Notes under the pieces: model-generated
What the model was told of the DNA's origin: nothing
Seen by the model: only the letters and a program-made list of their open reading frames with translations
The model's database searches: none
Shown: positions 42,401 through 57,400 of the stretch, piece after piece
How positions within the stretch are numbered: position 1 is the stretch's first letter
Layout of the letters: every line of letters begins with the position of its first letter
Program-made: the position numbers and the translations under genes
Origin: Galbula dea
Taxonomy: Eukaryota; Chordata; Aves; Piciformes; Galbulidae
Assembly: GCA_013399015.1 (NCBI GenBank)
Contig: VWZX01002286.1
Location: 1,338,320-1,402,319, forward strand
Reading direction: 5' to 3'
DNA: 64,000 bases

Positions 42401-45400
42401 GGAAGACTTTTTTCTTCTTTTATATTCTACTGCTTTTACTTATGGACTTGATTTACCTTTTTTCTTCGATAACTCTATCATACTATCTGCTAAAATATCA
42501 TTGTTATTGAAAGTCTGAGCTTTGGTAAGTGAAAAATATTTTGTATATGAAATGTCATGACTCAGTTACTATCAGGGTAGAAGCACTTGGCATTGAGTGA
42601 AAGAGCTTGTTTTATTAAGAATCAGATAAATATTCAGAGACATGTTTATATCTGAAAAAACCCCTCTGTTTTATTATTCCAGTAGAATTGGAAAACTTTG
42701 CCAAATGATTCTTCAAGGTTTTTGAATCATAACATGTACAATAGATCAAAGTGCACTTTATAAAGCATAAGTTGCTCAGGCATTCATCCAGAATGTTCAT
42801 TAAGTTTTCAAGCTTGCTTTCTTGTGTTTCTTGTATTTATGCAGAACACATGAAATAGTTAGATCTTTTTCTGATTTTGTTGGTTATGGAGGGGAGTACA
42901 TTTTAAATGAATCATGGGAAAGTTCATTTACATAATGTTGAGTGACTCCCTGAGCAAAGATAAATGGTATTGCTTACAATGTCTTCATTATTGCAAAGAA
43001 TTAACTGGAGTTTTTTACCTGGAAGCTAGTTTGAATCTGGTATCAGAAAAGTACTTTTTGTTCCTTTGTTACAGATACGGGATGATAACAAAAGGCATCA
43101 TCCTTGTCTTGTGGAATTCTCAAAATTACCTGAGACAGAGAAGAATTACAATCTACAAATGTCAACAGAAACCCTCAAGTGAGCTTTAAAATTAAAAGAA
43201 AATAAAGTTGGGGTTTTTTATTATTTTTATTCAAGTACTGAATACTGTTGTAAGATATAAAAACATTAGAATATTTTTCATTCAAAAAATGTTTCTCATT
43301 CAAAATGTGCTCTGCTAACTTTGTTAGAAGTTCCAGGAATGTATTCAGAGTGATTTAGACAAATTTTGGCTCTACAGAGATAGGAATGAAAACATAACAC
43401 CAAATCCTGTTGGTTTTAATAGTGGCATAACTTTCAAGCCACAGATTTGGACCATTTTAGACCTTGAAGGTTTTATTTGTTGCTTTTGTTAAGTTGAAAT
43501 ATTTGGAATTTGAAATGTCAATATTTTGAATGACTTTTTTCAATATCATTAGTTCTGCATATTTATACTAAAACCAAAAGAAATTTATAAAATGAGTGAG
43601 CACTATAATGTTCCATTTTAATACTGCCATTTTTTATGTTTGTAGAACCCTTTTGGCCCTTGGATGTCACATTGTTCATGCTCATCCAGCAGCTGAGGAA
43701 GACCTTAAAAAAGTCAAACTTCCTAAAAAGTATGTATCTTATGATAACTTCTGTATTAATTGTCACCACAGGGTATTAATTCAACAAAAATATTGTAAGT
43801 GCATTTTAAAAATACTTGATATGATCCCCATACTGGTACGGATTTACAGAGCTAGTGATTCGTCCATTACCTTGCCTGTGGTGATGGCTGACTGTGAGTA
43901 ACACTGCATTGCATCACCATGTGGAGTTATTCACAGAGATGCAAATAATCATGTACTTAAACCATGTGCAATTTTATCTCTGTTACTCAATATTAAAATA
44001 GATACTCTGAAGTTGAAGGCAATATTTTGGTGCTTTTCTATCACATAACAAAGCACAGTATATGATGGAAAGTTGATGTACTTGAAAGAGGCTATACCAT
44101 TTTCCCAAAATTCCTGTTCCTTCCCGCACAGCCAATAAAACTCTATTTAATATACACATGCTTCCAGAGAGATTATTAGTGCATTTCTTAGAGAAGACAG
44201 AAAAAAAAATAGAAAATTCCTCCTCTTTTAATGTTCCACATTTCTGTGAAATGTGCCTGTGTAGATTATTGCATAAACTATGATCAGGTTTTGCTCCAAT
44301 TTTCACTTGGTAGCAAACCATAGCAGTTGGAGCTAAAATAGTTTAATTTAGACATCTTTAAGTCATCATTAGTAATCACCCCAAAAGTGGTGAGGATTCA
44401 TCAAGGATTACATCTGTATGTTAGCCTTGTCTGTGGGTGTTCTGTAGACCTCCCAAGACAGCAGAGTAGTTATACTATGTGGAAAGGCTGGAGAGGGTAA
44501 TACCTACCACTAAAATTATTCAATGAAACAGTGAGAAGAACAATAGTTAAAATATATTTTCTTGAGTTGGAAAAGTGGTAACACAATCTTTACAGACTAC
44601 TACATAAAAAAATACTATACCTAATAATGCATGAAGAAATATTTCTGTAAGAAGTCATCATGTAGATCTTGAAAAGTTTCAATGACAAATATAAATAAAA
44701 TAATAGAGTACTAATTTAATTATTTTTTCCATAGCAACTATTTAGGGATGTACATACAGATCTGGGTCATATTTAATTAGGGTGCAAGTAGGTGGAAAAT
44801 TACATTCCCTGCTTGAATACAATTTATATCCTAATTAATAATCACATGTAATGCAGGCTTTTGCAAAGAAATGGGATAGATCAGAAAGCAGAGGGAGAAA
44901 GTGAGCCCCACCCTATGAACACCACATAGAAAACTTCAAGTACTGTCAGTGGGTTATCTTGACTCTTTTCCTTTGTTGATTTAGTTACATGATGTCAAAT
45001 GGATATAAACCTGCCCCTCTTGACCTTTCTGAAGTGAAATTGTTACCTTCTCAAGAATTTCTAGTTGACAAACTAGCAGAAAATGCTCACAATGTCTGGG
45101 CAAAAGACAGAATAAAGCAAGGATGGACCTATGGCATTCAGCAGGTAAGGACTTCTTTAGATGCATTTGGAATAAGTAAAGAATATTAGAATTTGTTTTC
45201 TAGAACGTCAGTTGGGAGTGTTAAATAAGAGGATAAATACTGAAAGTTGTGTAATATCTGGAAAAATTAGGGTGGGGAGCAAGAAAAGAGGCCTTGCCTG
45301 TGCAAGTCTGAGTAGTTTGTCAGATTTGCATAGCTGCAGCTGCTGGATGTATACGAATATATTTTCACACTTCTCTTTCATTCTTGTCTTTAGGTTTTTA

Positions 45401-48400
45401 ATATTATTAACAATTAAACAGAGGAATGTTTTTCAATACTGTTTCTCTCCTGTAATCTTAACATTGTTTCAGAATACATTCTGTCTCATGATATAAAATC
45501 TTTGTGATATTTAAACACAGTTTTCTTCTTCATTTTCATAATCCACTATAGGATCTCAAAAACAAACGCAATCCTCGGCTAGTGCCATATGCATTATTAG
45601 ATGAACGTACTAAAAAATCAAACAGAGATAGCCTCCGTGAAGCTGTTAGAACATTTGCAGGCTATGGTTATAGTATTGAGCCACCTGACCAGGAGATGGG
45701 TATGTACTTTCAAGAAATGGTGCTGGGAAAAGAACATAAAGCACTGAAACAGAGAAAACATGAATGTTATAACATATGAATTAATAGTGTATTTTTGAAG
45801 TGGACTTCAATGAAAGGTGCAAAACCACTTTGTAAATTACTTCTATATTACTCAGTTATATTTTAGAAAAAGATTGGTTATAGTTAAAGATATTGTAATT
45901 CTGATTTCCATTATTTTTATATTGCAGAAAATCTGTAGTGTGAGTGAACATAGTGGTTTTCATTTAGAAATAATGAAAGAAAGAACAATATAGGATTGAT
46001 TTAAAAGTTGGGGGTTTTTTGTAGTATGCAGATTAGACGTCACTACTTTAAATTAAACTCAATTCTTAAGAAGTAGTCAGAGAAGTACAACAAGTTTAAA
46101 ATTTTTTAAAATAGGGAGCAGAAATTTATTTAGGTTTTATTTATATTTGCTATAGCACTGTAATTTTTTTGACAAAAATCCAGTGAAACTGAAGTATTCT
46201 AAATAGCAGATAATCACTCATCCTGTATAGAATTAGAACTTGCTAGCCTCTGTATACTGGTTATTGTTAATCCTTTACTATGAAGGTTTTCAAAAATGCA
46301 GTGGTAGATAATGGCTGTTTTCAGAGATAGAAAATAGTTGGAACAGACAAAAAGCTAAGCAGTGGAATTTATAGTTTCATCTAATTATAAAAGATGGGGC
46401 GGGTGTTCTCTATTTTTACAGCTGTCCAAACAGCAGAAAAAGTCAGCATCGACAAGATAAGATTTTTCAGAGTAGAAAGATCTTACGCAGTGAAGTCTGG
46501 AAAGTGGTACTTTGAATTTGAAGCTGTGACAGGTGGAGATATGCGTGTTGGCTGGGCCAGACCAGGCTGTCGACCTGACATAGAGCTGGGAACTGATGAC
46601 CAAGCATTTGTATTTGAAGGAAGCAAAGTGAGTACTTTATCTTTTTTGACCTATGAACATGCCATTCAGAGAACTACAGCATAGGTTTCCTCTGTATACT
46701 CTAGATTAACTACTGGAATATATCTGATTCCTATAAAGGTATCTCCAAGCTCTGTTTCATACTAGACAGTATCTGCTTTTTGGTTTTGTTTGTTGAAATT
46801 ATGGTAACAAAGCTGTGTGTTGGTTTATATGTGTCTTCCTATGTATACCGAAGTGAGTAAAGAAGTCTGTCACAGGTATAAACAAAAAACATCATTCTAT
46901 TCCTTATTTTTATAAGTGGTGTTTTACAAAAATTAAAACAGTGTTTCTTCAATGACAGGAAGAGAGAAACACAGTTCCGTTTTTCCTTTTCTATCTTTTC
47001 TAAGTTCTTCATATTCTTTCTTCCCAAACTTGGCTCCTAACAGACTGGAAGGATGATAATGAGACTGCATGTGAGAAGTGGAATTCAGTGAACAGTGATT
47101 ATTACCAGGCTCTAAATTGCTATTTGCATATTACTGAAGTTCAGGTGCCTTAGTTTCTCTATGTGAAATAACTAAGATTATAATTAATTACCTGAGAGCT
47201 ATTATTAATAATGTTTGCAAATTACTTTGAGATCCCACAAGGTGAAATATTTGTTTGGTTTACTTCATTTATTTCATATTTCTTTTTAGCATGGTGTTTA
47301 CGTACTTGTTTTTCTGTTTAGGGCCAACGTTGGCACCAAGGCAGTGGATTCTTTGGACGGAGCTGGCAACCAGGAGATGTGGTTGGTTGTATGATAAACT
47401 TGGATGACAAATCAATTATCTTTACTCTGAACGGAGAGTTGCTTATAACCAGTAAAGGTTCAGAACTTGCGTTTGCTGACTTTGGAATAGAAAGTGGTAA
47501 TTTGCTTTTTATAGTTACAAAACAAAACCCAGAAAAACTAGTTTGTCAAAATGACTTAGTGAACTGAGAAATTGTATTTCATTGATGTGAGGCTTTAGAT
47601 TGTGCTACAAATTGACTGCATAAGTTAGGAGCGCTTATATAGCACAATTGGTTTTCTTTTTTGCTTTAACCGAAAGTAGATATTAATGGGATTTCAGCAA
47701 TCAAAATGGGTTAATTTTCTTTGGGCCTTGCTCAGCTTATTCACAGGATTGAACTTCAGTGTAAAAAGAGGTAATAGCAAACAGCTTGAAAAAATCCCCC
47801 AAAGCTTAAACTGCAGTCTCTGATGGTCTCATTGATGTAGTCTCTGCTTGTCTCACTGGAGCATACATGTATTATGTTCTTGTCTGTGAAAAACTAAATG
47901 AGTATTATGTCATGAGAGGCTGCACCAAGAGAACAAATCTTTGCAATATCACTTAAGTCTGATTTGTAACTATTTTTCTATCAGTCTTATTCTTAGCTTA
48001 TATGTGTTTCCTCTTTTCCTGGGCTGTTTTCCCTCTTTTGTTTTAGGCCTTTGCTTTTTTGAACTGTAGTATCTACATGACTGTATTGAAGGAAACTGTT
48101 TTCCTAATGGTAAAGAATGAGGGTCTGCCTTGAGATTGCTTCTTTTAAGGCTTAAAGGAGAGAAAATTTAGAAAATTAAGTCACTGAACTGTTGGCTTTT
48201 CTCTGTTCTGTTTCTTGAGAGATGCAGAAATAATTCAGCAGCCTTGCATGCCTTGCTGCAGATATATGGAGACCAAAAATTTTGGTTGTAAAAAATGCGA
48301 GCACTAAAGTGTATTTGTCCATTGTGAATGATGGAGGGATGAAATTAACAGCTACTAATAACAAACTAAATTTGAAACAGATGTACTGAGGTACCTGAAC

Positions 48401-51400
48401 CCCATCTCAAAATCCTTTTGCAACTTTAGTGCCCTCTGGAGACCATATTTAACATCTCATAATAACTTTGATCTAGCTATGGTTGTCTTCCAGTGTCCAA
48501 CTCATTGTATAAAGGCATGTTTTTCTTCTAATAAATGAATAAATGACTTGAGCAAATCTTGGCTATTCAAATCTGATTGTCAACAAAACTACCTCCTGAC
48601 TTGACATTTTTGTTAAGTTTTTACACAAATCTACTACTACTTACTAACACCAATGGTTCAAAGATTTTAACATTTAAATAAATGGGATAGTGTGTGTAAT
48701 GTCCATTCATTGCCTAAATCCTCAGGGGTTTTGGTAACAATTAAATTGCCCTTAGATATTAGTTTTTAAAGTATCTTAAAATTTTGTTGCTGTCATCTCT
48801 TGATATGTATGACTTGTGGGAGCTAAGTTTAGTTCACACTAGATGGATCCAAAATAGAATGTTTTCCCCAAAATAAATTACTGGGAGTTTTTTTTGTTGT
48901 TGTATTGTTTTCTTAGGTTTTGTTCCAGTTTGTGCACTGGGTCTATCTCAGATTGGTCGTATGAACCTTGGAATGGATGCCAGTACATTCAAGTATTATA
49001 CAATGTGTGGCCTTCAAGAAGGTTTTGAACCTTTTGCTGTCAACATGAACCGAGATGTTGCTATGTGGTTTAGTAAACGCTTACCAACATTTGTCAATGT
49101 GCCAAAAAATCATCCCCACATTGAGGTAACATTACATGTTAGGGAAGCACCTGTTTATCTACTGTTTACTTAGCAAGCTGAGACATTAAACCCTTACTAA
49201 CACTTACTGTCATCAGATACTTTGTCATATAAATCTATTAAGTCACTCTTAGATAATCCCAGATGATCTTGTCTATCTCCAACTTCATTTATGGTAGTAT
49301 TACCATTCATATGGGTACACCTATCTGTTCTATTATGTCCTACTAATTTATGTTGTTCTGGTTAACTACTTGAAATAATATCAGTTGTGATTTCTTGGAA
49401 CCATTTTTTTATATTCAATTTTACATTTGCATTCATTTCTTTAAACCTTCTGTGCTATATATTTTTCTTAAATATCAAAACATTGTTCAGCTGAATTCAG
49501 CATCACTTAAGGTAATGAAGTTGTGAGCTAAACAGACTGATTTAGTCCACTAATCTGAGGGACATTTAGGTGTACCTGTGGTGTCACTAACTGATATGTT
49601 TCATTTGCTCTTATGCTGCAGCAGTGATAGGAATTTGACAACTTCCTAACTAATATGCTCTACAGCAGAATAATATATCCTGTGTCTGGTATAAAATATT
49701 TCATATCAGTATACTTACAATGATATGTTTGGATTCCTGATCTTTTTCTTACTCTCATGTCTAGCCCACTTACACTAATGTAGGTATTTAGCCACTTATT
49801 CCCTAATACTTGTCTTTGAAAATTTCCTTCTTAAACAAAATACACTTCAGAGAATTCCAACTAAATAAACTGAAAAAAATTACTGAGATTGTCATCTTTT
49901 CAATTGTATTCCTGTCTTTAAAAGGTTTTGAAATGTTCCTATCACTGACTTTAAAAGTATACTCACATTTTCAGCACAAGGGAAAATAATATTAGATTCA
50001 GATGTCATACTGATCATCTAAAGGATTCTCATTGATATTTATTTCTCTTCATGATAGAAAACTGCTGATTCTTGTGAAGCAATATTTCAATGACTTGTGC
50101 ACTCAAAGTGAATTACTTTAATAAAATCTATAATTTTTTTTTAATGCTACGTGGAACTATTTAGAAATATTTACTCTAGTCAGAATATATTGAATCTCTT
50201 GCTTCCCTTGCTCTTCAGGCCAGATTCCTTGTCTGAGAGGGAATTTGAAAGGTCTTGAAATTAATTGTTTTTGAAATATTTAAGGTCGCTCTTTGTTATC
50301 TTCTAGTTGCTTAAGAAAGTTTTCAATTTTTTTTGAATAATATTATTTTAAAATTATTTCTGCTGTTTCCAGATATGGAGAATTGATGGAACCATTGAAA
50401 GTCCACCAAGGTTAAAAGTTACTCACAAAACATTTGGCACACAGAACAGCAATTCAGACATGATATATTGTCGTTTGAGTATGCCTATTGAGTTCCACTC
50501 AACATTCAACTTTGGCACAGGAGTGGAAAATATATCATCTGACATTTCACAAAAAAGGTTAGGCTTGGTTTTAGTTATTGTATTTCATGCACTCACTTTA
50601 AATGTAGCATGTTCTGTTATGCTTTATTGTTGTACACCATACTTGTTTCATAATTGTTTTTGCACTAAGCGCATACCAGCATAGAATGCATGTTGCTGTA
50701 GAGTGCTCTATCTAGGTAAGAGAGAACTGTTTCTGAAGACATCCATCACAAAGTTTACAGTTGTTACTTCCCAAGCAGCTGCCATCCTTTCAAAATCATT
50801 GGGATTTGCAAAGCTCTTCAGCCAGGCTGGAAAACAACATCAGAATGTTTTACCCACTTGATTAATTCTCATCTACATTATGGTTTCATAGCTCAATGTT
50901 ACTGGAAAAGTGACTAATCCATGCAGAAAAAAAAAAAAAAAGATTGTGGGACAGTCTTCTAAAGATATGAGATGCTACTTATTTCAGCACCTTCTAGCAT
51001 TGTCTTCATCTTTAGTTAAATTGCTGTAAATTTATCTCCTCTCTGCCTTAACTGAAATTGGTTATTTTAGCCGTATACTTGTATCCTGGTCAGCCTTTGT
51101 ATACTTAATTTACTTATACACACTCCATACACTGCAAGCCTGAGTCAGCTTGTAAGCATGCTTAGTTTAATAATGAATACATTTTTACTACAATAAAAAG
51201 ATAATTTACTGATGTTCCTTTATCTTTAGAAAACACAGCCAAGAAATTGCTGCTCCTTCTACTACAGTAAGTAAATGCATTGAGATGATTAGTTCTTTTT
51301 ACATTTTGAAGTAGATTTAGTCATGGCAGCATGTTCATTAGAAATTGACCTGTTAAAAGAAACCTTTTTAAACATTTGCTATGTTATAACTGTATATAAA

Positions 51401-54400
51401 TAATGATAAACAGAGTTGTGTGACTTGAGGCATAAACCTCACTATCTTAAAGCACTAGTCTGTGGAGTGTTATTTATGAGCATTTTAAATGACTTATTAA
51501 GAGAATGTGAATTACTATCAAGTTCGATAGTTTGAAATATAGGAGGTTTTTTTAAAATTACTATTAGAGTATTCCTTGATAACATCATTTAGATTTCTAT
51601 TACTAATATGCTCTTTTCCTCTTTTCAGTATTTTTATTCACTACGGATATTTGCTGGCCAAGACCCATCCTCTGTCTGGGTTGGCTGGGTAACACCAGAC
51701 TATCATTTTTACAGTGAGAATTTTGACCTAAATAAAAATTGTACAGTGACAGTTACTTTAGGTGATGAGAGAGGCAGGGTTCATGAAAGGTATGGATTTA
51801 TTTATGTTTTCTTAAAGGTTATATTTTAATACTGATCAAAGGTGAATTATTCACAAGCTTGATAATATTTACAATGTTACTTTGAACTAATAAGAAAATT
51901 GATTATGGAGTAGGAATGTTCTGCATTCATTTACATATGAATGTGTTTTACAAAGGCATGTTAAAGTGAATATATTTACCATGAATGTTCTGCTTGAAAG
52001 TTAGTTTTATGAAGCTTTGTTCTTTTAACATCCATATTTGATCACTGTGGATGAACCTGTTTTTTGTTTAATGTATCTTTCACAAGCATACAAAAGCACA
52101 TGAAACAGTTTTATAATTATAAAAATGGGAAAAAAATGTTCACTTAAGTCTGATCCCTTGTCCAGGATGCTAATGTTATTAAAGAAAAGGGAGATAGGTT
52201 TCTTTTTCTCATTAACAAATAGCAGCTCAAACACCTTTGAAGATCTCTTAACTATTATTCTATTGAAAAGCACACTTCATTGAATACTGAGTCAAGTTCA
52301 GTGTGACTAATTGTTTGTTTCCTTTGTTCTTGCTGTTCTTTCAGTGTGAAGCGCAGCAATTGCTATATGGTTTGGGGAGGAGATGTAATTGCTAATTCCC
52401 AGAGATCAGGTCGCAGCAATGTTGATTTGGAAATTGGATGCTTTGTTGACCTGGCTACTGGAATGTTGTCATTCACAGCCAATGGAAAAGAGCTTGGCAC
52501 TTGTTATCAGGTATTATCAGATTTTCAGGAAGCTGTCTATTAGGCTGGTCATTTGCATCCTATTATGTATTAGTATTTTCTTGCTCAGAAACTGAACTCT
52601 ATTCATGTGACAATAACATTTTTTCCTATATTCTGTTTTTTCCCTCTTTTTCTTTCTCTCTCTTTTGTGAGGCTACATTTTTCCAAATTCTTAACAGTTG
52701 TTTCAGATGCTGAGGAAGAACTATTGGTAGACAAGTACAGAAAAATATTCTTTTACTTCTCAATTCTTGTAGTTCAGAAGCTTGATTTATACTGTTAATT
52801 TTTCTTTAAAATATTTTTTGTCAACTAAATCTGTTATACAGCACAGAGGAAACAATTATAAGTTAGCATAATGTCAAAATTAGACTAGGTATACTGATTT
52901 TTGGTATGGATTGAGAAAATTGGTTTGGTTTATTATTACCAGGGTTTGAGTCTTCTGCAGATGACTGTGATTTGGATATCTTGTGATTTTTAAATTTCAA
53001 AATCCAAATATGCATTACTATATAAAGCCAAAACAAATACTATTAATTCTCTCAAACTATGGGGTCTTTATGTAAATGAATCAGTAGTTGAGAGAAGTTT
53101 TGAGCACCAGTTTTATGAGGTTTGCTTTTAGAAAGATTAGTTGTCCTTAGTAGAGCTCCACAGCAGTAGAGTGTTAGAAATAACGCATCTTTCTTCTATG
53201 TCAACAAAAATCCTACAAATCTGTAATACAGATAAAACTTGGATGGTATTTAATTAAATTTAGTGGAACTTTGTGTATGGACTTCATTGAAAATGAAGGC
53301 AGGGTGGCACACAGTCTGTAAATGATAGGGGCAGGAGATGTTTTAGCAGCTGTGATTTTAGAATGTTTTGTAAGAGTCATCAGATACTTCATTGCCATGC
53401 TGGTAGGGAATTAAATGTCAACATCCTTGGAAAAGAAAACAGGAGATGAAAATGCTTAAGCCCCTTGCTTTGCTGTGGAGTTTGTTTATTTATTTATTTT
53501 CTTTAATCTAGACATAATCATAGAATCATAGACTGGCTGAGGTTGGAAGGGACCTTAAAGATCATCTAGTTCCAACCCCCCTGCCATGGGCAGGGANGGA
53601 CCCGCTCCAAGAGGTCCACATCTTTTTTATGCTGAGGAGCCCAGAACTGCACACAGTACTCCAGATGGGGCCTTATGAGGGCAGAATAGAGAGGCAGAAT
53701 CACCTCCTTAGACCTGGTGGTCATGCCTCTCCTGATGCATCCCAGGGCATGGTTAGCCTTCTGAGCTGCAAATGCACATTGCCGGCTCATGTCCAGCTTT
53801 TTGTCTATCATGACCCCCAAGTCCTTCCCTACACGGCTGTTCTCAACAAGTTCTTCTCCCAGCCTATACTCATATCTTGGGTTGCTTCTATCCAGATGCA
53901 GGACCTTACACTTGGACTTGTTGAATTTCATTTGATTCTCACAGGCCCATTTTTCAAGCCTGTCCAGGTCCCTCTGAATGGCATCTCACCCCTCTGGCGT
54001 GTCATCCGCACCACTCAGCTTGGTGTCCTCTGCGAACTTGCTGAGGGTGCGCTCAATACGTCTGTCCAAGTCATTAATAAAGACATTGAAGAGCACCTGT
54101 CCCAAGACAGAACCCTGAGGGACACCACTCTTCACCAGCCTCCACCTAGACAAGGAGCCATTGACCACAACCCAATATGACAGCTTCTGAACAAAACCAT
54201 GGAAGTTTGGCAATTGGAAATAATAGGAATTAGTTAATTAAGGATTAATAGGAAATAAAGATTTATGCTACACCTATCAAGCGATACACTTTCACATCCT
54301 TATCCCCCATTGGTTCCCTTTCTCTTAGAAATATATTTTTGAGGTTTTTTGGTAGGGAATTATTTTGTCCAGCATAAAATGTAAAAGAACTCTGAAAGAT

Positions 54401-57400
54401 GTATGATGGCCTAAAAATATGTATTCTACCTTCAGTCTATGTTGGGGGTGTTTTTCCTAGAGCAAGACCCAAAGTACATAGCTCTAAAGTGGTTCATTTT
54501 TTAAGGAGCTGCTCTAGAATGAGGTGTTGGATACGGATATGTTTGAGAAGAATCAATACATAGTGTTGCCAAAGTTCTTGTTATAGCCATTGAGAGCGTA
54601 TAAGGCAGCAGGGACACCTGCCTGAAAATTATGTAGGGCTACAAAGATAACTCAGTAAATGCTTTCCTATCTTAGAAGTAAACTGCAGGTAGCCACTAAT
54701 CAACACTTTAATACGGTGTCTGCAGCTATTTGTAGTAAAGTGTAAGCTACTCAGTATTTACATTGTATCCTATTCTGAGAGGAGATTCTTTTTGCTTTTT
54801 GAGTTTTTAAAATTTTTTAACATTTCTCTTCTAGGTTGAACCAAACACAAAGCTTTTTCCAGCAACATTCGTACAGCCTACAAGCACTAACTTGGTTCAG
54901 TTTGAACTTGGTAAATTAAAGGTACAAAATATTTTCCATAAAGGTGTTATTCTAAATCTCTTTATTTCTACATAAATTCCTACTCAGCTGAATTTGTTTA
55001 AGATAATTTAATCAATGGTGTCACTTTTTATTCTGCATTTTCTTCTGTAAATGTTATTATATGAAGTGAATAGTTCAAGAAATCTGAACTCCATTTGTCA
55101 AAATAAAGTAAAGTTATTTGGGGAGAACACCCTTAATGTAGAGAGGTTTTAAATGGATTTTTTTTATTGCAAAAACTTATAGCAGAGATCTCACATAAAT
55201 ATGTAAATTACACTTCCTTTTGTTATTATAAGTTTATTCATAATGAGATGTTACAAAAGTAATTGTAATACACTTACTTGTTTCAGAATACCATGCCTTT
55301 ATCAGCAGCAATTTTTAAAAGTGAAGAAAGAAATCCTGTTCCTCTGTGTCCTCCTCGCCTTGATGTGCAAACAATTACACCTGTTTTATGGAGCAGGATG
55401 CCAAACAGCTTTCTAAAAGTAGAAACTGAGCGTGTCAGTGAACGTCATGGCTGGGTTGTGCAGTGTTTGGAACCTCTGCAGATGATGGCACTTCATATCC
55501 CAGAAGAAAATAGGTATGTTTGGAAGGAACTGCAGTGACTTTCTGTGGACAAAAATGCTTTATCAGCTTTATTGAAAGCTGATATCTAGGTATTGGTTAA
55601 ACCTGCCTTGGAGACTATTTGCACTAGAGTTGTTCTTATTGACAAGATCATGACTTTCTTGGATTTTCGTTAGGATTTATCTTCAAAGTAAGGATAATAA
55701 AGTTGTAACCAAATACCAAATATCGTAACTAGTGGTAAATCACATTATAAGGAAAAGCATAGCAGAAAGCTGATTTAACTGTTGCACTCTGATCAGTTAT
55801 TTTGCAGCTTCTTTTAATAATTCAATTTTATTCATTGTTAATAAAACTCAATTCAGGAAAAGAATGAAAAATACTGTGCTTTGTGGAAAAATGAAACAGT
55901 AATCCTCAATAAACTATAAAGGCACTGTTTAGCAGCACTGTGACTACAGAGTTTCAGGATTCCAAACACATATCTTTTAAAAACAAGCTGTAATTTATCA
56001 CAGCTAGCAAAGAAGGTTCTCTACCGTACATTTTTCCTTTTTTTTTTTTCCCTATGGCGTACTACTTGTAAATAATCTAATCAAATTATCACCATTTACC
56101 ATAGTTTAATGATGTACATATTAAGATTAGTCAGTAAGAGCCTTAATATTAATGGTTTAAATTGAAACTGACTAGAATGTGCAGAGATTATAAAATCTTT
56201 CTTTTACAAAATTACTATTCATGAAATTGACTAGTGTTCTCTTTGTTTCGTAACAGATGTGTTGATATTTTGGAACTATGTGAACAAGAAGATCTGATGA
56301 AGTTTCACTACCACACTTTAAAACTCTATAGCTCAGTTAGTGCTTTAGGTAACACTAGAGTTGCTTATGCACTTTGTAGCCATGTGGATATATCTCAGTT
56401 ATTTTATACAATAGACAATCAATACTTACCTGGACTCCTACGTTCTGGATTCTATGACTTGCTCATTAGTATTCATTTGGACCATGCCAAGCAAGCCAAG
56501 GTTATGATGAACAATGAATTTATCATTCCAGTTACAGATGAAACTCGAACTATTAAATTATATCCTGATGAAACGAAGAAGCACGGTTTACCTGGAGTAG
56601 GACTTAGCACTTGTCTGAAACCAAGCTTTAATTTTTCTACTCCATGCTTTATTGTGACTGGTGATGAACGTCAGACATCCAGCCCAGAGATACCTCTTGA
56701 TACACTTAAATCCAAGGCCATAAGTATGCTAACAGAGGCAGTACAGTGTAGTGGTACTCATATACGAGACCCTGTAGGAGGACAGATCGCATTCCAGTTT
56801 GTTCCAGTTCTGAAGCTGATAGCCACATTGCTTATAATGGGGGTTTTTGATGATGACGATGTGAAACAGGTGTTACTCCTTATTGATCCCAATGTCTTCG
56901 GAGACCACAAGGAAGAAACAGAAGAAAGGACAGAAAAAGAAGTTGTTACACAAGTTGAAGAAAAAGCTGTAGAAGCTGGGGAGAAAGCAATAAAAGACAC
57001 AAAGGCTCCTGCAAAGGGCTTATTGCAGACAAGATTACCAGAATCTGTTAAGCTTCAGGTGACCATTTAATATAAATGTATTACGTAGGTTCTACTACTG
57101 ATGAAAGAAAACTAATGGGTTTTGTCTGTTCTCTAGTTTGTAAGATTTGAAATCCTGAAGATGTTTATTCCACTTTGCCTTGTAACTTCACATTAATAAC
57201 CAAATTTGATGATGATGCAATTCTCTCTACATGTATCTACACTCACAATAGATAGGCAAATGCTTATTTTCTAGGTGTTTTAAAAGAGAGAGAGTTGGAC
57301 CAGGTGATCTTTAAAGGACCCTTCCAACTCAAACTATTATGTCATTCCGTGATTTCTGGATGTTTTGAGGGCATGAAGTGAAAGACTGTGAATGCAAAAT

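Larger units (their letters stand above)
52511..54834 (+). other. RYR3: RYR3 intron 32
   Basis: 2324 bp. Contains a (TTTA)n microsatellite (53482-53500) directly before an antisense CR1 fragment (53515-54214), and one undetermined base at 53597. The flanks are AT-rich with nothing recognisable. Confidence 0.8.

Noticed and set aside
53629..54180. 183-codon + strand open frame
   Set aside because: It is the antisense of CR1 ORF2; the minus strand shows real CR1 motifs. Shadow frame.
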